Part shown: positions 20,728 through 29,338 of the stretch, piece after piece | Layout: each line of letters opens with the position of its first letter | Numbering within the stretch: position 1 is the first letter of the stretch | IMG/VR virus record: IMGVR_UViG_3300006735_000135 | Location: 1 to 30,416 of that record | Strand: one strand, 5' to 3' | DNA from: a virus | Length of the DNA stretch: 30,416 nt | Notes under the pieces: model-generated | The model's input: only the letters and a program-made list of their open reading frames with translations | Told to the model about the DNA's origin: nothing | The model's database searches: none | Position numbers and translations under genes: made by a program

Positions 20728-21536
20728 GAAATTTCTTGAATAAAATGTGTATAATGCTTGATGTAGTAATAACTTTCTTGTTCTTCTGTCGACCAGATAG
20801 CGAATGAAGATTCTCTACCTAGTTCTTTGTTCTCGCGAACGACACCTTGAACATTTGGTAACACTTGAACGTCATTAACTAATTCATCGTGATTGATATT
20901 AATAATATATCTTGTTTCGGTTATGTTGTCAAGTAAATAAAACAACTTTTCATCTTTTTCTTCCATCAATCCCCTTCCTACGGTGCTTATACGACTGTGT
21001 CCTTTTGGAGCGTGGATTTTTCCAAACTCTGGTTTTACGTTTTCGCAGTAATTTAGTGTATGAATTGAAGAATAAATAAAATAATTTACTTTTTCATAAT
21101 AGTTGTATACGGTTCCACTTCCACACAATTCTAATAATATTTTATTATCAATAATCATAAGTTCATGAATCATGCCTGATCTTGCATATTGTTGTAAAAT
21201 ATTAAAGTGAACCTTGTGTCTTTTCTTCTCTGTCTCCGATAAATATTCAAGATCAGGGGCGATATATATAACAGTCATTTTAACGTGCGATATACCCTCT
21301 AGAATGCGTAGCGTTGCTCCAGAGACCTTACCACTACCACACACAAACAGAAAGCCTTCAGAGGCAGATTTGATGGCTTTCTTGCGAGGCTTGTATTCTA
21401 CTGAATCATAATCTTCTACAGTGTCTTTTTTCTTTATACCTTTGTCTTCATCTAATAATTCAACATGGTATTGTTTATGCTGCTTGAACAACTCTGCTAT
21501 GTTACAACCGGCTGTCCCAAGTCCTACTATTAACAT
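20724..21536 (-). CDS. Candidate tubulin/FtsZ-like protein
   Basis: A 270-residue protein. It opens with MLIVGLGTAGCNIAELFKQH, matching the first strand and G-rich loop of FtsZ/tubulin. FLFVCGSGKVSGATLRILEGI (61-81) is in the place of the signature G-loop (GGGTGTG in FtsZ), but in a changed form. VKMTVIYIAPDLEYLSETEKKR follows like the next strand-helix (FtsZ VAVVTKPF), and YCENVKPEFGKI could be the T7-type region. The length is shorter than FtsZ, and a clear T7 GxxNxD motif is not seen, so GTP hydrolysis may be lost or altered. A dinucleotide-binding Rossmann protein is the main alternative. It is coupled to a GDLV-type protein upstream. Confidence 0.55.
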   Translation of the reverse strand: MLIVGLGTAGCNIAELFKQHKQYHVELLDEDKGIKKKDTVEDYDSVEYKPRKKAIKSASEGFLFVCGSGKVSGATLRILEGISHVKMTVIYIAPDLEYLSETEKKRHKVHFNILQQYARSGMIHELMIIDNKILLELCGSGTVYNYYEKVNYFIYSSIHTLNYCENVKPEFGKIHAPKGHSRISTVGRGLMEEKDEKLFYLLDNITETRYIININHDELVNDVQVLPNVQGVVRENKELGRESSFAIWSTEEQESYYYIKHYTHFIQEIS

Positions 21537-21739
21537 TATATCTCCATTTTTTCTATTTCGTCCGAGAACAAAAAATATTCTTTCCCATCAATCAATACGC
21601 CATACACTTCTTTACCAGCAAATTTAGAACTCACGCTTGTGATAACTCCAATTTTATTTGGCTCCATGTTTTCAACAATGGCTTTAATTTTTTCTACCTT
21701 TGGAAGAGTAATCACCAGATCTCCTTCTTTTAGGTCCAT
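21536..21739 (-). CDS. Small GDLV-type beta-barrel protein (copy 4)
   Basis: A 67-residue protein, MDLKEGDLVITLPKVEK, with KIGVITSVSSKFAGKEVYGVLIDGKEYFLFSDEIEKM following. It is the clearest member of the four-copy family: GDLV, GVIT, YGVLIDG and a final EIEKM strand-helix. ATG at 21739 has GAGG upstream and overlaps the polymerase gene by ten bases. Its stop meets the ATG of the tubulin-like gene. The function is unknown. Confidence 0.75.
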   Translation of the reverse strand: MDLKEGDLVITLPKVEKIKAIVENMEPNKIGVITSVSSKFAGKEVYGVLIDGKEYFLFSDEIEKMEI

Positions 21740-22929
21740 GTAAAATCCCTCATTTCACCTAAGTTTTTACCTATCTTACATCCGGATGGAAAATTACCAA
21801 GTTTTGTATCTTCAAATATTTCTTTTATTTGCGGAATAAGATTACGATCGTCCCTATGAAGGTCGATAATAACACAATCGTGTATAGTAAAGGCCACATA
21901 ACTTCTCCTATCTCTTAAGAATCTTTCGATTTTGTTGACCCTGTCCAAACAGTTATCGGAGGAACTGGATTGAAGGAGGTAGTTGAGGGCGTGAAATCGA
22001 TCGCAATTTGTCCTTCTACCAAAGGGGGTTCGTAATATTTCTTTTTGTTCGTCGAAAAATTTTTCGACGAGAGTGTTTTTGCTATAGTATTCAGAATTGA
22101 TAGTTTTGTTTTCCGAATTGTAGAGCCATGCGAAAAACTTTTGTTTTGCTTCTGCTCTTGTGATATCTTCTTTAAATATGTTTTTGATATTCCATTCATG
22201 GATATCCTCCTGTGGTTGTTCTTGTCCCATTAGGGAAATCATTGTTCTTATCTCGGCAGCGTTGAAATCCAACTCAACGAAACAGTCCCATTTGGGTTCG
22301 ACAATGTCTTTTATTTCTGTTTTTAAATTCATTATGGGAAAACTTCCCATTTTAGTGGTAAGTCTGCCCGTTTTTGACCCGAACAGGTCATAATTCACAA
22401 TTGGGTGTGAATTCTCTTGAGTCCATTTCCACAAGTTTCTTGCCTTGGCATCGAATTTTGAATACCTGAACAATTTATGCTTGTTTATGTTCACCTCTTG
22501 TTTGGCAATGTTGTGGATTGTTACATACGAGTCGTGTAATAAAGAATAGTTATGAGGTCTGTCATAGTTTTCAAATATCCACTCGCAAATCTCATTTTTT
22601 GTTTGATAATAGTGTTTGAGTTGTTTTTCCGGCACCATATCAAAAAAGCAAATATCATCAAATCTTAATTTTGCTGTTTTTATTGATTTAAAATGCGACT
22701 TTATTCTTTTCTGAGCAACAGTCCAACGATTTACCAAATGCTCTGGGCATATATCATCGATTGATGATCCGCTTGTCCATAAAACGGCATATTCTATATG
22801 TCTATCTCGAAGATGATCAGAATATCCCCAAGTTTTATCTAAATTTTTTGGAATCCTATCATAAACAAATCTGTTGTCTGAATAAACTCCGATACAATCT
22901 TTCTTATCGTCCATTAATTGAAATATCAT
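21730..22929 (-). CDS. Small family A DNA polymerase without exonuclease domain
   Basis: A 399-residue protein. Polymerase motifs of the Pol I/T7 family are visible in order: SKTGRLTTKMGSFPIMNL (185-202), motif A LDFNAAEIRTM with D221 and E226, motif B-like TRAEAKQKFFAWLYN (257-271), TPFGRRT, HALNYLLQSSSSD (313-325), and motif C FTIHDCVIIDL with H350 and D351. The O-helix Lys/Tyr positions look degenerate. The first 170 residues show no 3'-5' exonuclease motifs. The frame is open to 23076, but ATG at 22929 has AGGAGGACAA. It sits just after the tail genes, away from the helicase. It may be the replicative or an accessory polymerase. Confidence 0.82.
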   Translation of the reverse strand: MIFQLMDDKKDCIGVYSDNRFVYDRIPKNLDKTWGYSDHLRDRHIEYAVLWTSGSSIDDICPEHLVNRWTVAQKRIKSHFKSIKTAKLRFDDICFFDMVPEKQLKHYYQTKNEICEWIFENYDRPHNYSLLHDSYVTIHNIAKQEVNINKHKLFRYSKFDAKARNLWKWTQENSHPIVNYDLFGSKTGRLTTKMGSFPIMNLKTEIKDIVEPKWDCFVELDFNAAEIRTMISLMGQEQPQEDIHEWNIKNIFKEDITRAEAKQKFFAWLYNSENKTINSEYYSKNTLVEKFFDEQKEILRTPFGRRTNCDRFHALNYLLQSSSSDNCLDRVNKIERFLRDRRSYVAFTIHDCVIIDLHRDDRNLIPQIKEIFEDTKLGNFPSGCKIGKNLGEMRDFTWT

Positions 22930-22937
22930 TTGTCCTC

Positions 22938-24203
22938 CTAATAACCTGAACCACCACCTCCGCCAGAAGTTCCTCCAGATGATGCTCCTTCCCCTCTCAA
23001 GCGTCTTCCAGATGTATCTGTTGTCTTCCCTCTTAATTTCTGAAGGGAATCGTGATAGCCATGGTCCTTGTTCCAAACCTGATCTCGGAACATATCATTA
23101 ATATAACCCATGGCAGACATCTTGTCAAGTTTTTTTAGGAAGTATTTTGCTTTTTTATAAATATGATTCAGTTTATTGTCCGTGAAAGGGTTACCTTCTT
23201 CCATATTACGAACCTGAACATATGTTAGTAACTCCCACTCTTCAGGGTAAACCCTATACCCTACATCTACCAATTCTAATTCGATAGTTTTAGTATATGG
23301 TTTACCGCATTTCATATCTAACATATCAATAATAGGATTCTTATTAACATGTTTATTATAATATATATTAATATTATTAAGTAAATAATACATATCAATA
23401 GTATATGTTTTTATAAATCTATTTTCAAAAAATAGTTCTAAATTATTTAATCCTCTGTGAGTCCTATATGGTTCTGTAGCAGGAGACATTATATCAAATA
23501 ATAAAACATTTGGATTATTTTTCAATATACTAAATCCCATATTCAGTGCGAGATTCTTTAAATACTCATAACAAGGATGATCTATTATTAAATTAACTTT
23601 TTCGCTATCTTTGTCATAAGGAATATCAGAATATTTGAATGCTAATCCTGTGTCTAAAATGCTTGAGTTGTAAGATGTATTCCACCTTGTCATTGTAATC
23701 GGAATACCTATACCACCGTTACGAATAAAATTGAAAAAGGTGTTGACATAATCTTCATATGATGCTATAATTATGTTTGGGCTCCTATCTAAAAATTCTC
23801 TGTTAAATGCTTTTAACATAGTACCGATATATAACTCATATTTTATTCTTGGATTATGATACGAATCTGTTAATAATAATTCCCCAACAGCAGAACCCGC
23901 AGCATTTACTAACCCCTTTTGGAGCGCAGCCATGTAATTTAATTTCATAACACTTATAGCATCAGCAACAAAGTCAAAAACTCTACCCTCATTAAAATTC
24001 ACAATGAATTTTTCGTCTGGAATTACAGAGTTGTTTTCATGATCAATGACCCCATAATGTATTCTTTCATGAAATTGTACATCTTTTATCATTACATCAC
24101 CAAGGCCATTGAATTCCTTATGTGCTCCATTGGCAAATTTTGTTTTTTGGCTCCAACTCATTGAGGACCCTAATCTATTTGAGCCGAAAAAGGACCTAGA
24201 CAT
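22938..24203 (-). CDS. Virion structural protein with Gly-rich tail
   Basis: A 421-residue protein I do not recognise by family. It begins MSRSFFGSNRLGSS, has long mixed alpha/beta stretches rich in Tyr, Asn and Phe, and ends in a low-complexity tail (GASSGGTSGGGGGSGY). The ATG overlaps the stop of the hub-like gene (TAATG), with AGAGGG upstream. Its place as the last gene of a tape measure, LysM, hub series makes a baseplate or tail-tip role likely. Confidence 0.75.
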   Translation of the reverse strand: MSRSFFGSNRLGSSMSWSQKTKFANGAHKEFNGLGDVMIKDVQFHERIHYGVIDHENNSVIPDEKFIVNFNEGRVFDFVADAISVMKLNYMAALQKGLVNAAGSAVGELLLTDSYHNPRIKYELYIGTMLKAFNREFLDRSPNIIIASYEDYVNTFFNFIRNGGIGIPITMTRWNTSYNSSILDTGLAFKYSDIPYDKDSEKVNLIIDHPCYEYLKNLALNMGFSILKNNPNVLLFDIMSPATEPYRTHRGLNNLELFFENRFIKTYTIDMYYLLNNINIYYNKHVNKNPIIDMLDMKCGKPYTKTIELELVDVGYRVYPEEWELLTYVQVRNMEEGNPFTDNKLNHIYKKAKYFLKKLDKMSAMGYINDMFRDQVWNKDHGYHDSLQKLRGKTTDTSGRRLRGEGASSGGTSGGGGGSGY

Positions 24204-27200
24204 TAATCTACCCTCTCAAGAAAATCACCGGAGTTTATATCAAGATATTTAAATCCCGGATCCAAAACAGTACCACCGGTGCTTTTTAGATCTGAAGACA
24301 AGTCCACTGATCTGCCATCCTTAAAGTTGACTGTGAACCCTGTTATTTGACAATATTGACCGGCACCAGCCCCTGTCATAACTTTCCAATCGACAGTTAC
24401 TCTATGTACTTCACCACTCCATTTTACCGGAACATAATACTGGCTATCAGTATACCCGAGACTGGATATTTTGGCTTTAACTTCTGCGGCCATTCTCTGG
24501 CCAAAAGATCCTGACCCGCCTCCCATCACAGTCCCATCCATTATGATACCTTTAGCCTCACTACGATTTATCGCATCTTGAGCAGATCCCGCGCCAACCG
24601 TTACAGCACCACCCTCGGGCACCCGAGTTCCAGCACTTGTTGCGGCAGTGGTGGCGGTGGCGGGGGTGGCAGTGACACGCTCGATCTCGCTCAATTGTAT
24701 TTCTTCCCCTGCTGTGGCGGCAATAACCTGAACCCTATCTTTTGCTTCATTGTAAATAGTTTCACACTTCTGATGTTTTGTCTGGATCTTACCAGTTGTT
24801 GTTGTCCGTCTCAATCTAGGCATGGCATTTGTCCCAATCCATTTGGTTTCTAATATAATGGTGTAGTTTTGTGGGTTTGTTCCCAAGTCATAAGTAACTT
24901 TCTTTATTATGTAGTAACCTCCGATCCCCATATTATTTGATAAACTATTAAGAACATGTGGATTCCTATCCGGTAAAGCAAAGTCTGAGATCGTGAGATT
25001 GATAATTGTTCCGGGATACAACATGGTTGTGGCACCAGCGGATTTTAATGTAATTTTAGCATCATATACATTCGCCAAAATAGCCAAAGAATTGAAAGAA
25101 TTGAAATATCTAGCCTCTCTTAATCCCGGAGCGTTTGTCTTTGTGAAAGAAATATCACTAATGAATGACTTACTATCGTTTATACCATATGTTAAGGTTG
25201 GTATATACTTGTTGTTGTAAGCAAATTTGCTGGGGGAATATGGTATTACTCTGTTATACAGCCCCATGTGTATCACGCAGTAATGCGAAATAGTTAAGTT
25301 TGAGTGCGCATCATTGTGAAAAAGTTTCCCTTGAGCCGGACCATCTCCTGTTCCATCTATCTCGACAAAACATTCATCGTCTGCGAGCCCATTCCCAGAC
25401 GTATTTTTTTTTAATGGTTTCCATATTTGATATGGATTATTTCGAGTATCAGTGAAGAAAGAAGTCCTCATGACAGGAGGTATTTCATCTTGCATATTAT
25501 TTCCGTAGCAAGTTTCATACAACAAATCATTTATTAATCTCTCTAAAATAACTCTTATCATATTCATTGAAGAAAAATATGTTACATCTTTATCTATCAC
25601 ATTTTTTTGCCACCAATTTTTAAAATAATACAAATCAATTGGCATACAAGTTGGTTGAAATTTTAATTGTTCATTAGGAAAAAAAGGGTTGGCAACTTCC
25701 ATATCCGAAAATACAAATGTTAAATCTTCTTGGAAATAATCTTTTGGTGTATCCCGCTGACGTGCGGTTTGTTTATATAGTTTTTTTGTTACTGCTCTGA
25801 ATAAATCTCCCAAGAAAAAAAAGGCGCCTTCTACATGAGTTGTATTTATGGTTCCGGGAACGATGGAAGGAAACAAACTCCCCACCGCCGTTGCTGAGAT
25901 GGCAGAAAGATCGGTGGTTTGATCTTCCACCATTATTCTTGAGATAGCTTCCAAGTCGGTCATGATAGGGTCTGTGGAAGAAAACAGTGGTGTCCCACCA
26001 GCAGATGTCACCATCGCTGTAGCGTTTATTATTGGATTATTATACATTGACATACCTAATCTACCAGCAACACCTCCGGCTTGAGCATTCTGTTGTGCGA
26101 TGACCGTGTTTAAATCTCCGGTTTCAACATAAGATTTCAAATCCGCTTCTGGTACTTCATATTTAAATATATCCCCATTATTGAAAAGTTGTTGTATAAC
26201 GTTGTTCCACCCATCGTGCTTGGCTTGTATAGAGTCTCCTTTTCTGTTCATTTTTACCATTTCTTTTATTACACTAGGTTCGCATTTTTCTTCAAGCGCT
26301 TTCTTCAATAATTTCTCATCTTCTATTCGTTGATCTAATTCAGCAGCATCAGCAAGAGCGTCCATCCAAGGCATTGACAATATAGACTCAAAATATCCTC
26401 TATAGTGGATTTTTAGTTCTGTAAATCCAGTATCATTATTTCTAGAAATTGAATGATCTATAATTGCTAAATCTATTATAAGATCGTCAATTCTATCTGT
26501 TACACTATCCCCATCTACTATAATCTTTATTCTTAAGCGGTTGTAATCTGGACTATATTGATTAACCATCTTACCACCAAGACCGGGCGAGGTTTTTTCA
26601 ACGCCGTATGGGTGCGTAATTAACTCATACAATTTAACTTTTTCCCAAGTCCCTTTGTCCTCGTTATAATACTCGCCAACTATGGAATTCAAATTATTAA
26701 AACTAGTCATTGTAAAAGTTAGGTCCACCTTCACATCTTTTCTAGCAGTGGAAGGGTTCGTTCCGTCAAAAGTAACCTTAATAGCGTCTCGTTTTACATA
26801 TGTGGTTTTTTTTCTGCCTCCAGCAGCACCACCGGTAGATAATCCGGCATCAGCCTTGAGTGTTTTTAGTTTGTTTAAAGCGGCATCTTCTGCTGCGGTT
26901 CTTTTCGATGGTGGAATTCTCTCAGCGTTTTGTAATCTTTGTTCGTCTCTCTCAGTCCACTCGTAAATAACGGAATCAGCCTCAAACTCTTCAGATTCTC
27001 CAAAATTTAAGAGAATCTCCTTAGTTTTGTGGGTATTTACGTCAAATGGATCCATGTCTTTCACTAAATAAATTTCATATGATAAACTGTGTTTAAATTT
27101 GTTAGTCTTACTTTCGCTTGTGCCGAGTTGGAAAAAATCTTTGAAATCAGGATTCATCTGACAATAATTTATAAAATATTTAGGATGTTTTGACTTTATA

Positions 27201-27364
27201 GGAATAATGGTGCTGCCATATAGCCAGTTGTTCGCTGGCGGTGGGTTTTTGTAACTTTTTACTTTATATCTCCAAGGTTCAGCGAGTCCTAAAAAAGCAG
27301 TGGATACATAACACTGTAGAAACTCATTTAGCGTCTGCTTGTCGATTTCATTAGAATTTGACAT
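24203..27364 (-). CDS. Large baseplate hub-like / tail protein
   Basis: A 1053-residue protein. The N-terminal 150 residues are followed by a charged Ala-rich helix-linker region (about 135-180) and beta-rich segments. The stretch at about residues 800-880, with LYPGTIINLTISDF then GIGGYYIIKKVTYDLGTNPQNYTIILETKW, reads like the beta-barrel of gp27/gpD-type hub proteins, in which a PGxxxxL strand precedes a YxVxxVxH-like strand. A disordered Ala/Thr/Gly linker (about 910-950, GC-rich in the DNA) leads to a compact C-terminal domain ending in LERVD. ATG at 27364 overlaps the LysM gene, with GGAGAG upstream. The hub assignment rests on gene order and this segment. Confidence 0.7.
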   Translation of the reverse strand: MSNSNEIDKQTLNEFLQCYVSTAFLGLAEPWRYKVKSYKNPPPANNWLYGSTIIPIKSKHPKYFINYCQMNPDFKDFFQLGTSESKTNKFKHSLSYEIYLVKDMDPFDVNTHKTKEILLNFGESEEFEADSVIYEWTERDEQRLQNAERIPPSKRTAAEDAALNKLKTLKADAGLSTGGAAGGRKKTTYVKRDAIKVTFDGTNPSTARKDVKVDLTFTMTSFNNLNSIVGEYYNEDKGTWEKVKLYELITHPYGVEKTSPGLGGKMVNQYSPDYNRLRIKIIVDGDSVTDRIDDLIIDLAIIDHSISRNNDTGFTELKIHYRGYFESILSMPWMDALADAAELDQRIEDEKLLKKALEEKCEPSVIKEMVKMNRKGDSIQAKHDGWNNVIQQLFNNGDIFKYEVPEADLKSYVETGDLNTVIAQQNAQAGGVAGRLGMSMYNNPIINATAMVTSAGGTPLFSSTDPIMTDLEAISRIMVEDQTTDLSAISATAVGSLFPSIVPGTINTTHVEGAFFFLGDLFRAVTKKLYKQTARQRDTPKDYFQEDLTFVFSDMEVANPFFPNEQLKFQPTCMPIDLYYFKNWWQKNVIDKDVTYFSSMNMIRVILERLINDLLYETCYGNNMQDEIPPVMRTSFFTDTRNNPYQIWKPLKKNTSGNGLADDECFVEIDGTGDGPAQGKLFHNDAHSNLTISHYCVIHMGLYNRVIPYSPSKFAYNNKYIPTLTYGINDSKSFISDISFTKTNAPGLREARYFNSFNSLAILANVYDAKITLKSAGATTMLYPGTIINLTISDFALPDRNPHVLNSLSNNMGIGGYYIIKKVTYDLGTNPQNYTIILETKWIGTNAMPRLRRTTTTGKIQTKHQKCETIYNEAKDRVQVIAATAGEEIQLSEIERVTATPATATTAATSAGTRVPEGGAVTVGAGSAQDAINRSEAKGIIMDGTVMGGGSGSFGQRMAAEVKAKISSLGYTDSQYYVPVKWSGEVHRVTVDWKVMTGAGAGQYCQITGFTVNFKDGRSVDLSSDLKSTGGTVLDPGFKYLDINSGDFLERVD

Positions 27365-27695
27365 CAGGCTCTCCCATTCCGGCCTCTATTAATGATGGGT
27401 TACCCGGTATTAAAACTATGTCGCCAATTTTATAATGCGCATCTGTAGGTTTATTGTTGACAAGACCTATGACCCAAAAATACTTTCCTTGACCATAATA
27501 TTGAACCGCTAATTTATGCAGAGTAGTGCCATAATCCCATACGACCTCTTCCATAATTAATACTCTCATATTTCTGATATCATTAAAATTAATCGACCTT
27601 CTTATCTCAATATTCTTAAGGCCTCTATCTTTTAATTTTTGTTCATACAAAGGATCGTCTAATAATCCTTTTCTTTCATTTAAATATTTAGGCAT
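27351..27695 (-). CDS. LysM-fold baseplate wedge protein (gp53-like)
   Basis: A 114-residue protein. The C-terminal half, TLHKLAVQYYGQGKYFWVIGLVNNKPTDAHYKIGDIVLIPGNP, is a LysM-like domain: helix, W-x-V-I loop, NN, then IGDIVLIP. This arrangement occurs in T4 gp53-type wedge proteins and in short LysM tail proteins, which join the baseplate or hub and may touch peptidoglycan. ATG at 27695 follows CGGAG. It lies between the 539-residue tail gene and the hub-like gene, the usual position. Confidence 0.82.
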   Translation of the reverse strand: MPKYLNERKGLLDDPLYEQKLKDRGLKNIEIRRSINFNDIRNMRVLIMEEVVWDYGTTLHKLAVQYYGQGKYFWVIGLVNNKPTDAHYKIGDIVLIPGNPSLIEAGMGEPDVKF

Positions 27696-27717
27696 AAATT
27701 ACTCCGTTAAACAATTA

Positions 27718-29337
27718 TTATTCTTTTTTTATTGTTGTATATTTTCTACTAAAAGGAAAAAGATAATCATCTTTTTCCTTAAGAGTGTTGACTCGATTAC
27801 CTGAACCGTCAATGGTTAGACCAAAATTTCTCATCAGAGACATGTCTGACTGTACAAAATTTAATGTAATAGTCATAGATTTTGGATACAATTTTCCGCC
27901 TTCTTTAAAAAATCCTTCCCCAGTATTTATTTTACAAGTGAATGATATAAAATTTAACTCTAAAGCATTATTGTAGGCTCTCATATACCCTCCTCTGTCA
28001 TGAGCATTTCCATGGAACCTGTTTGCTCCCCCTTTTTCTATCATTGAAGGGACATACACTTTAGTTATATTGTCGAAAACTCTTGTATCATATTTAGTGT
28101 ATCCTATTCTGTCCGCGCCGTATTTAGATACAACATCCGGTACAAACGTTGCCTTTTGTCTTTTAGCTAAAAGTCTAGACAATATTTGTATTTTTCCTAG
28201 ATTCTTTTTTGATGACATTAAATCACCAGCCAACACATTGAAAGATAGACTATATTCAACGGCGGAGTATTTGGAAAAAGTATATCCGCTAGAAAAATCT
28301 TTATCTGAATCGGTTTGATCGACTTTTTCGAACTTTACATTTCTCGTGAAATTTTGTAAAAAAATGTCAAAAACAACCCATCTTCTTCTTTGATATTTAG
28401 ATGATTCATCCTCGTACAACTCGTGTGCCCCGACTGTTGATGCTCTGTTAAGTTTTGTCTTTTCATTTAATATGTTATTAGAAATAAAAATATAACCATT
28501 ATCCTTTCTTCTTTGGGTAGATCTGCTGTCATTATTTAAATTTTGATAATAGATGGTGTTTGGTTTGTAGTTGCCGTCTTCTCCAAAGGTTGATCTAATT
28601 GGGATATTAAAAGGAGTAAAGCCTTGATCATTGTGTCTCAACAAGCCATTATCAGTATAGCCTCTTATGTATTTGTGTCCATGTGGATACATTTCTTCAT
28701 GTATAACATCTAAATTTAAATTTAATTTAATATTTTTAGGAAACATAAAGTTACCATCAGACATATCAGACTTAAAATACCCAGCACTAACATCTGGTTC
28801 GTAATTTATCTCTAAGCAATTTACTATTACGCCATAACTTTTTAAAGTATTAAAATCGTTTATTTTAGGTGTATTTCTGGGATTGTAATATACTCCGGAA
28901 TTCAGTAAATTTTTAAAAAAAACACTCAGCAACACCTTTGTTTGGTTCAACTCGTCTGTTCCACTAGTTGTAATTGTTCGTGGAGCGATCATCCTTTGTA
29001 ATTCTGCTATTTTAGCCAAATTGTTTCTAGATTCGTTATATGAATGAGCAGGTATGTTCAATGATAACGAAAATGACACTCTACATTCATTTTCTAGAAT
29101 TTGCTTGAATGTACTAAATGAGTTAATTGCTATTTGTTCACTGTTTTTTGTGACATTTAGGTCAAAAGAATCCAAAAACGCCTTAAGTGCCACAACTCTT
29201 TCGGATATATGACTGCCAATATAAATTATATCGCTTGTTTCATGACTAGAGTCATTACCATACCCTTGTATAGCAGAACCTTTGTATGTAATCCCTGAAG
29301 GATTGTAGCCATTGTGTTGTCCGGGCTTTAGTGCCAT
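27718..29337 (-). CDS. Tail/baseplate structural protein with internal duplication
   Basis: A 539-residue protein made of two related halves. About residues 40-67, 86-120 and 171-212 (VVALKAFLDSFDLNV; SFSLSLNIPAHSYNESRNNL; FKSDMSDGNFMFPKNIKLNL) find counterparts at about 319-344, 358-393 and 462-495 (VVFDIFLQNFTRNV; EYSLSFNVLAGDLMSSKKNL; FFKEGGKLYPKSMTITLNF). The repeated domain is beta-rich, compatible with a tail-tube-like or baseplate fold. It follows the tape-measure-like gene directly, its ATG (29337) overlapping that gene's TGA by one base. The exact role is not recognised. Confidence 0.78.
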   Translation of the reverse strand: MALKPGQHNGYNPSGITYKGSAIQGYGNDSSHETSDIIYIGSHISERVVALKAFLDSFDLNVTKNSEQIAINSFSTFKQILENECRVSFSLSLNIPAHSYNESRNNLAKIAELQRMIAPRTITTSGTDELNQTKVLLSVFFKNLLNSGVYYNPRNTPKINDFNTLKSYGVIVNCLEINYEPDVSAGYFKSDMSDGNFMFPKNIKLNLNLDVIHEEMYPHGHKYIRGYTDNGLLRHNDQGFTPFNIPIRSTFGEDGNYKPNTIYYQNLNNDSRSTQRRKDNGYIFISNNILNEKTKLNRASTVGAHELYEDESSKYQRRRWVVFDIFLQNFTRNVKFEKVDQTDSDKDFSSGYTFSKYSAVEYSLSFNVLAGDLMSSKKNLGKIQILSRLLAKRQKATFVPDVVSKYGADRIGYTKYDTRVFDNITKVYVPSMIEKGGANRFHGNAHDRGGYMRAYNNALELNFISFTCKINTGEGFFKEGGKLYPKSMTITLNFVQSDMSLMRNFGLTIDGSGNRVNTLKEKDDYLFPFSRKYTTIKKE

Positions 29338-29338
29338 A

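Noticed and set aside
24578-24853. Plus-strand Gly/Cys-rich frame
   Set aside because: It is the antisense of the Ala/Thr linker of the hub-like protein; the glycines come from GC-rich alanine codons.
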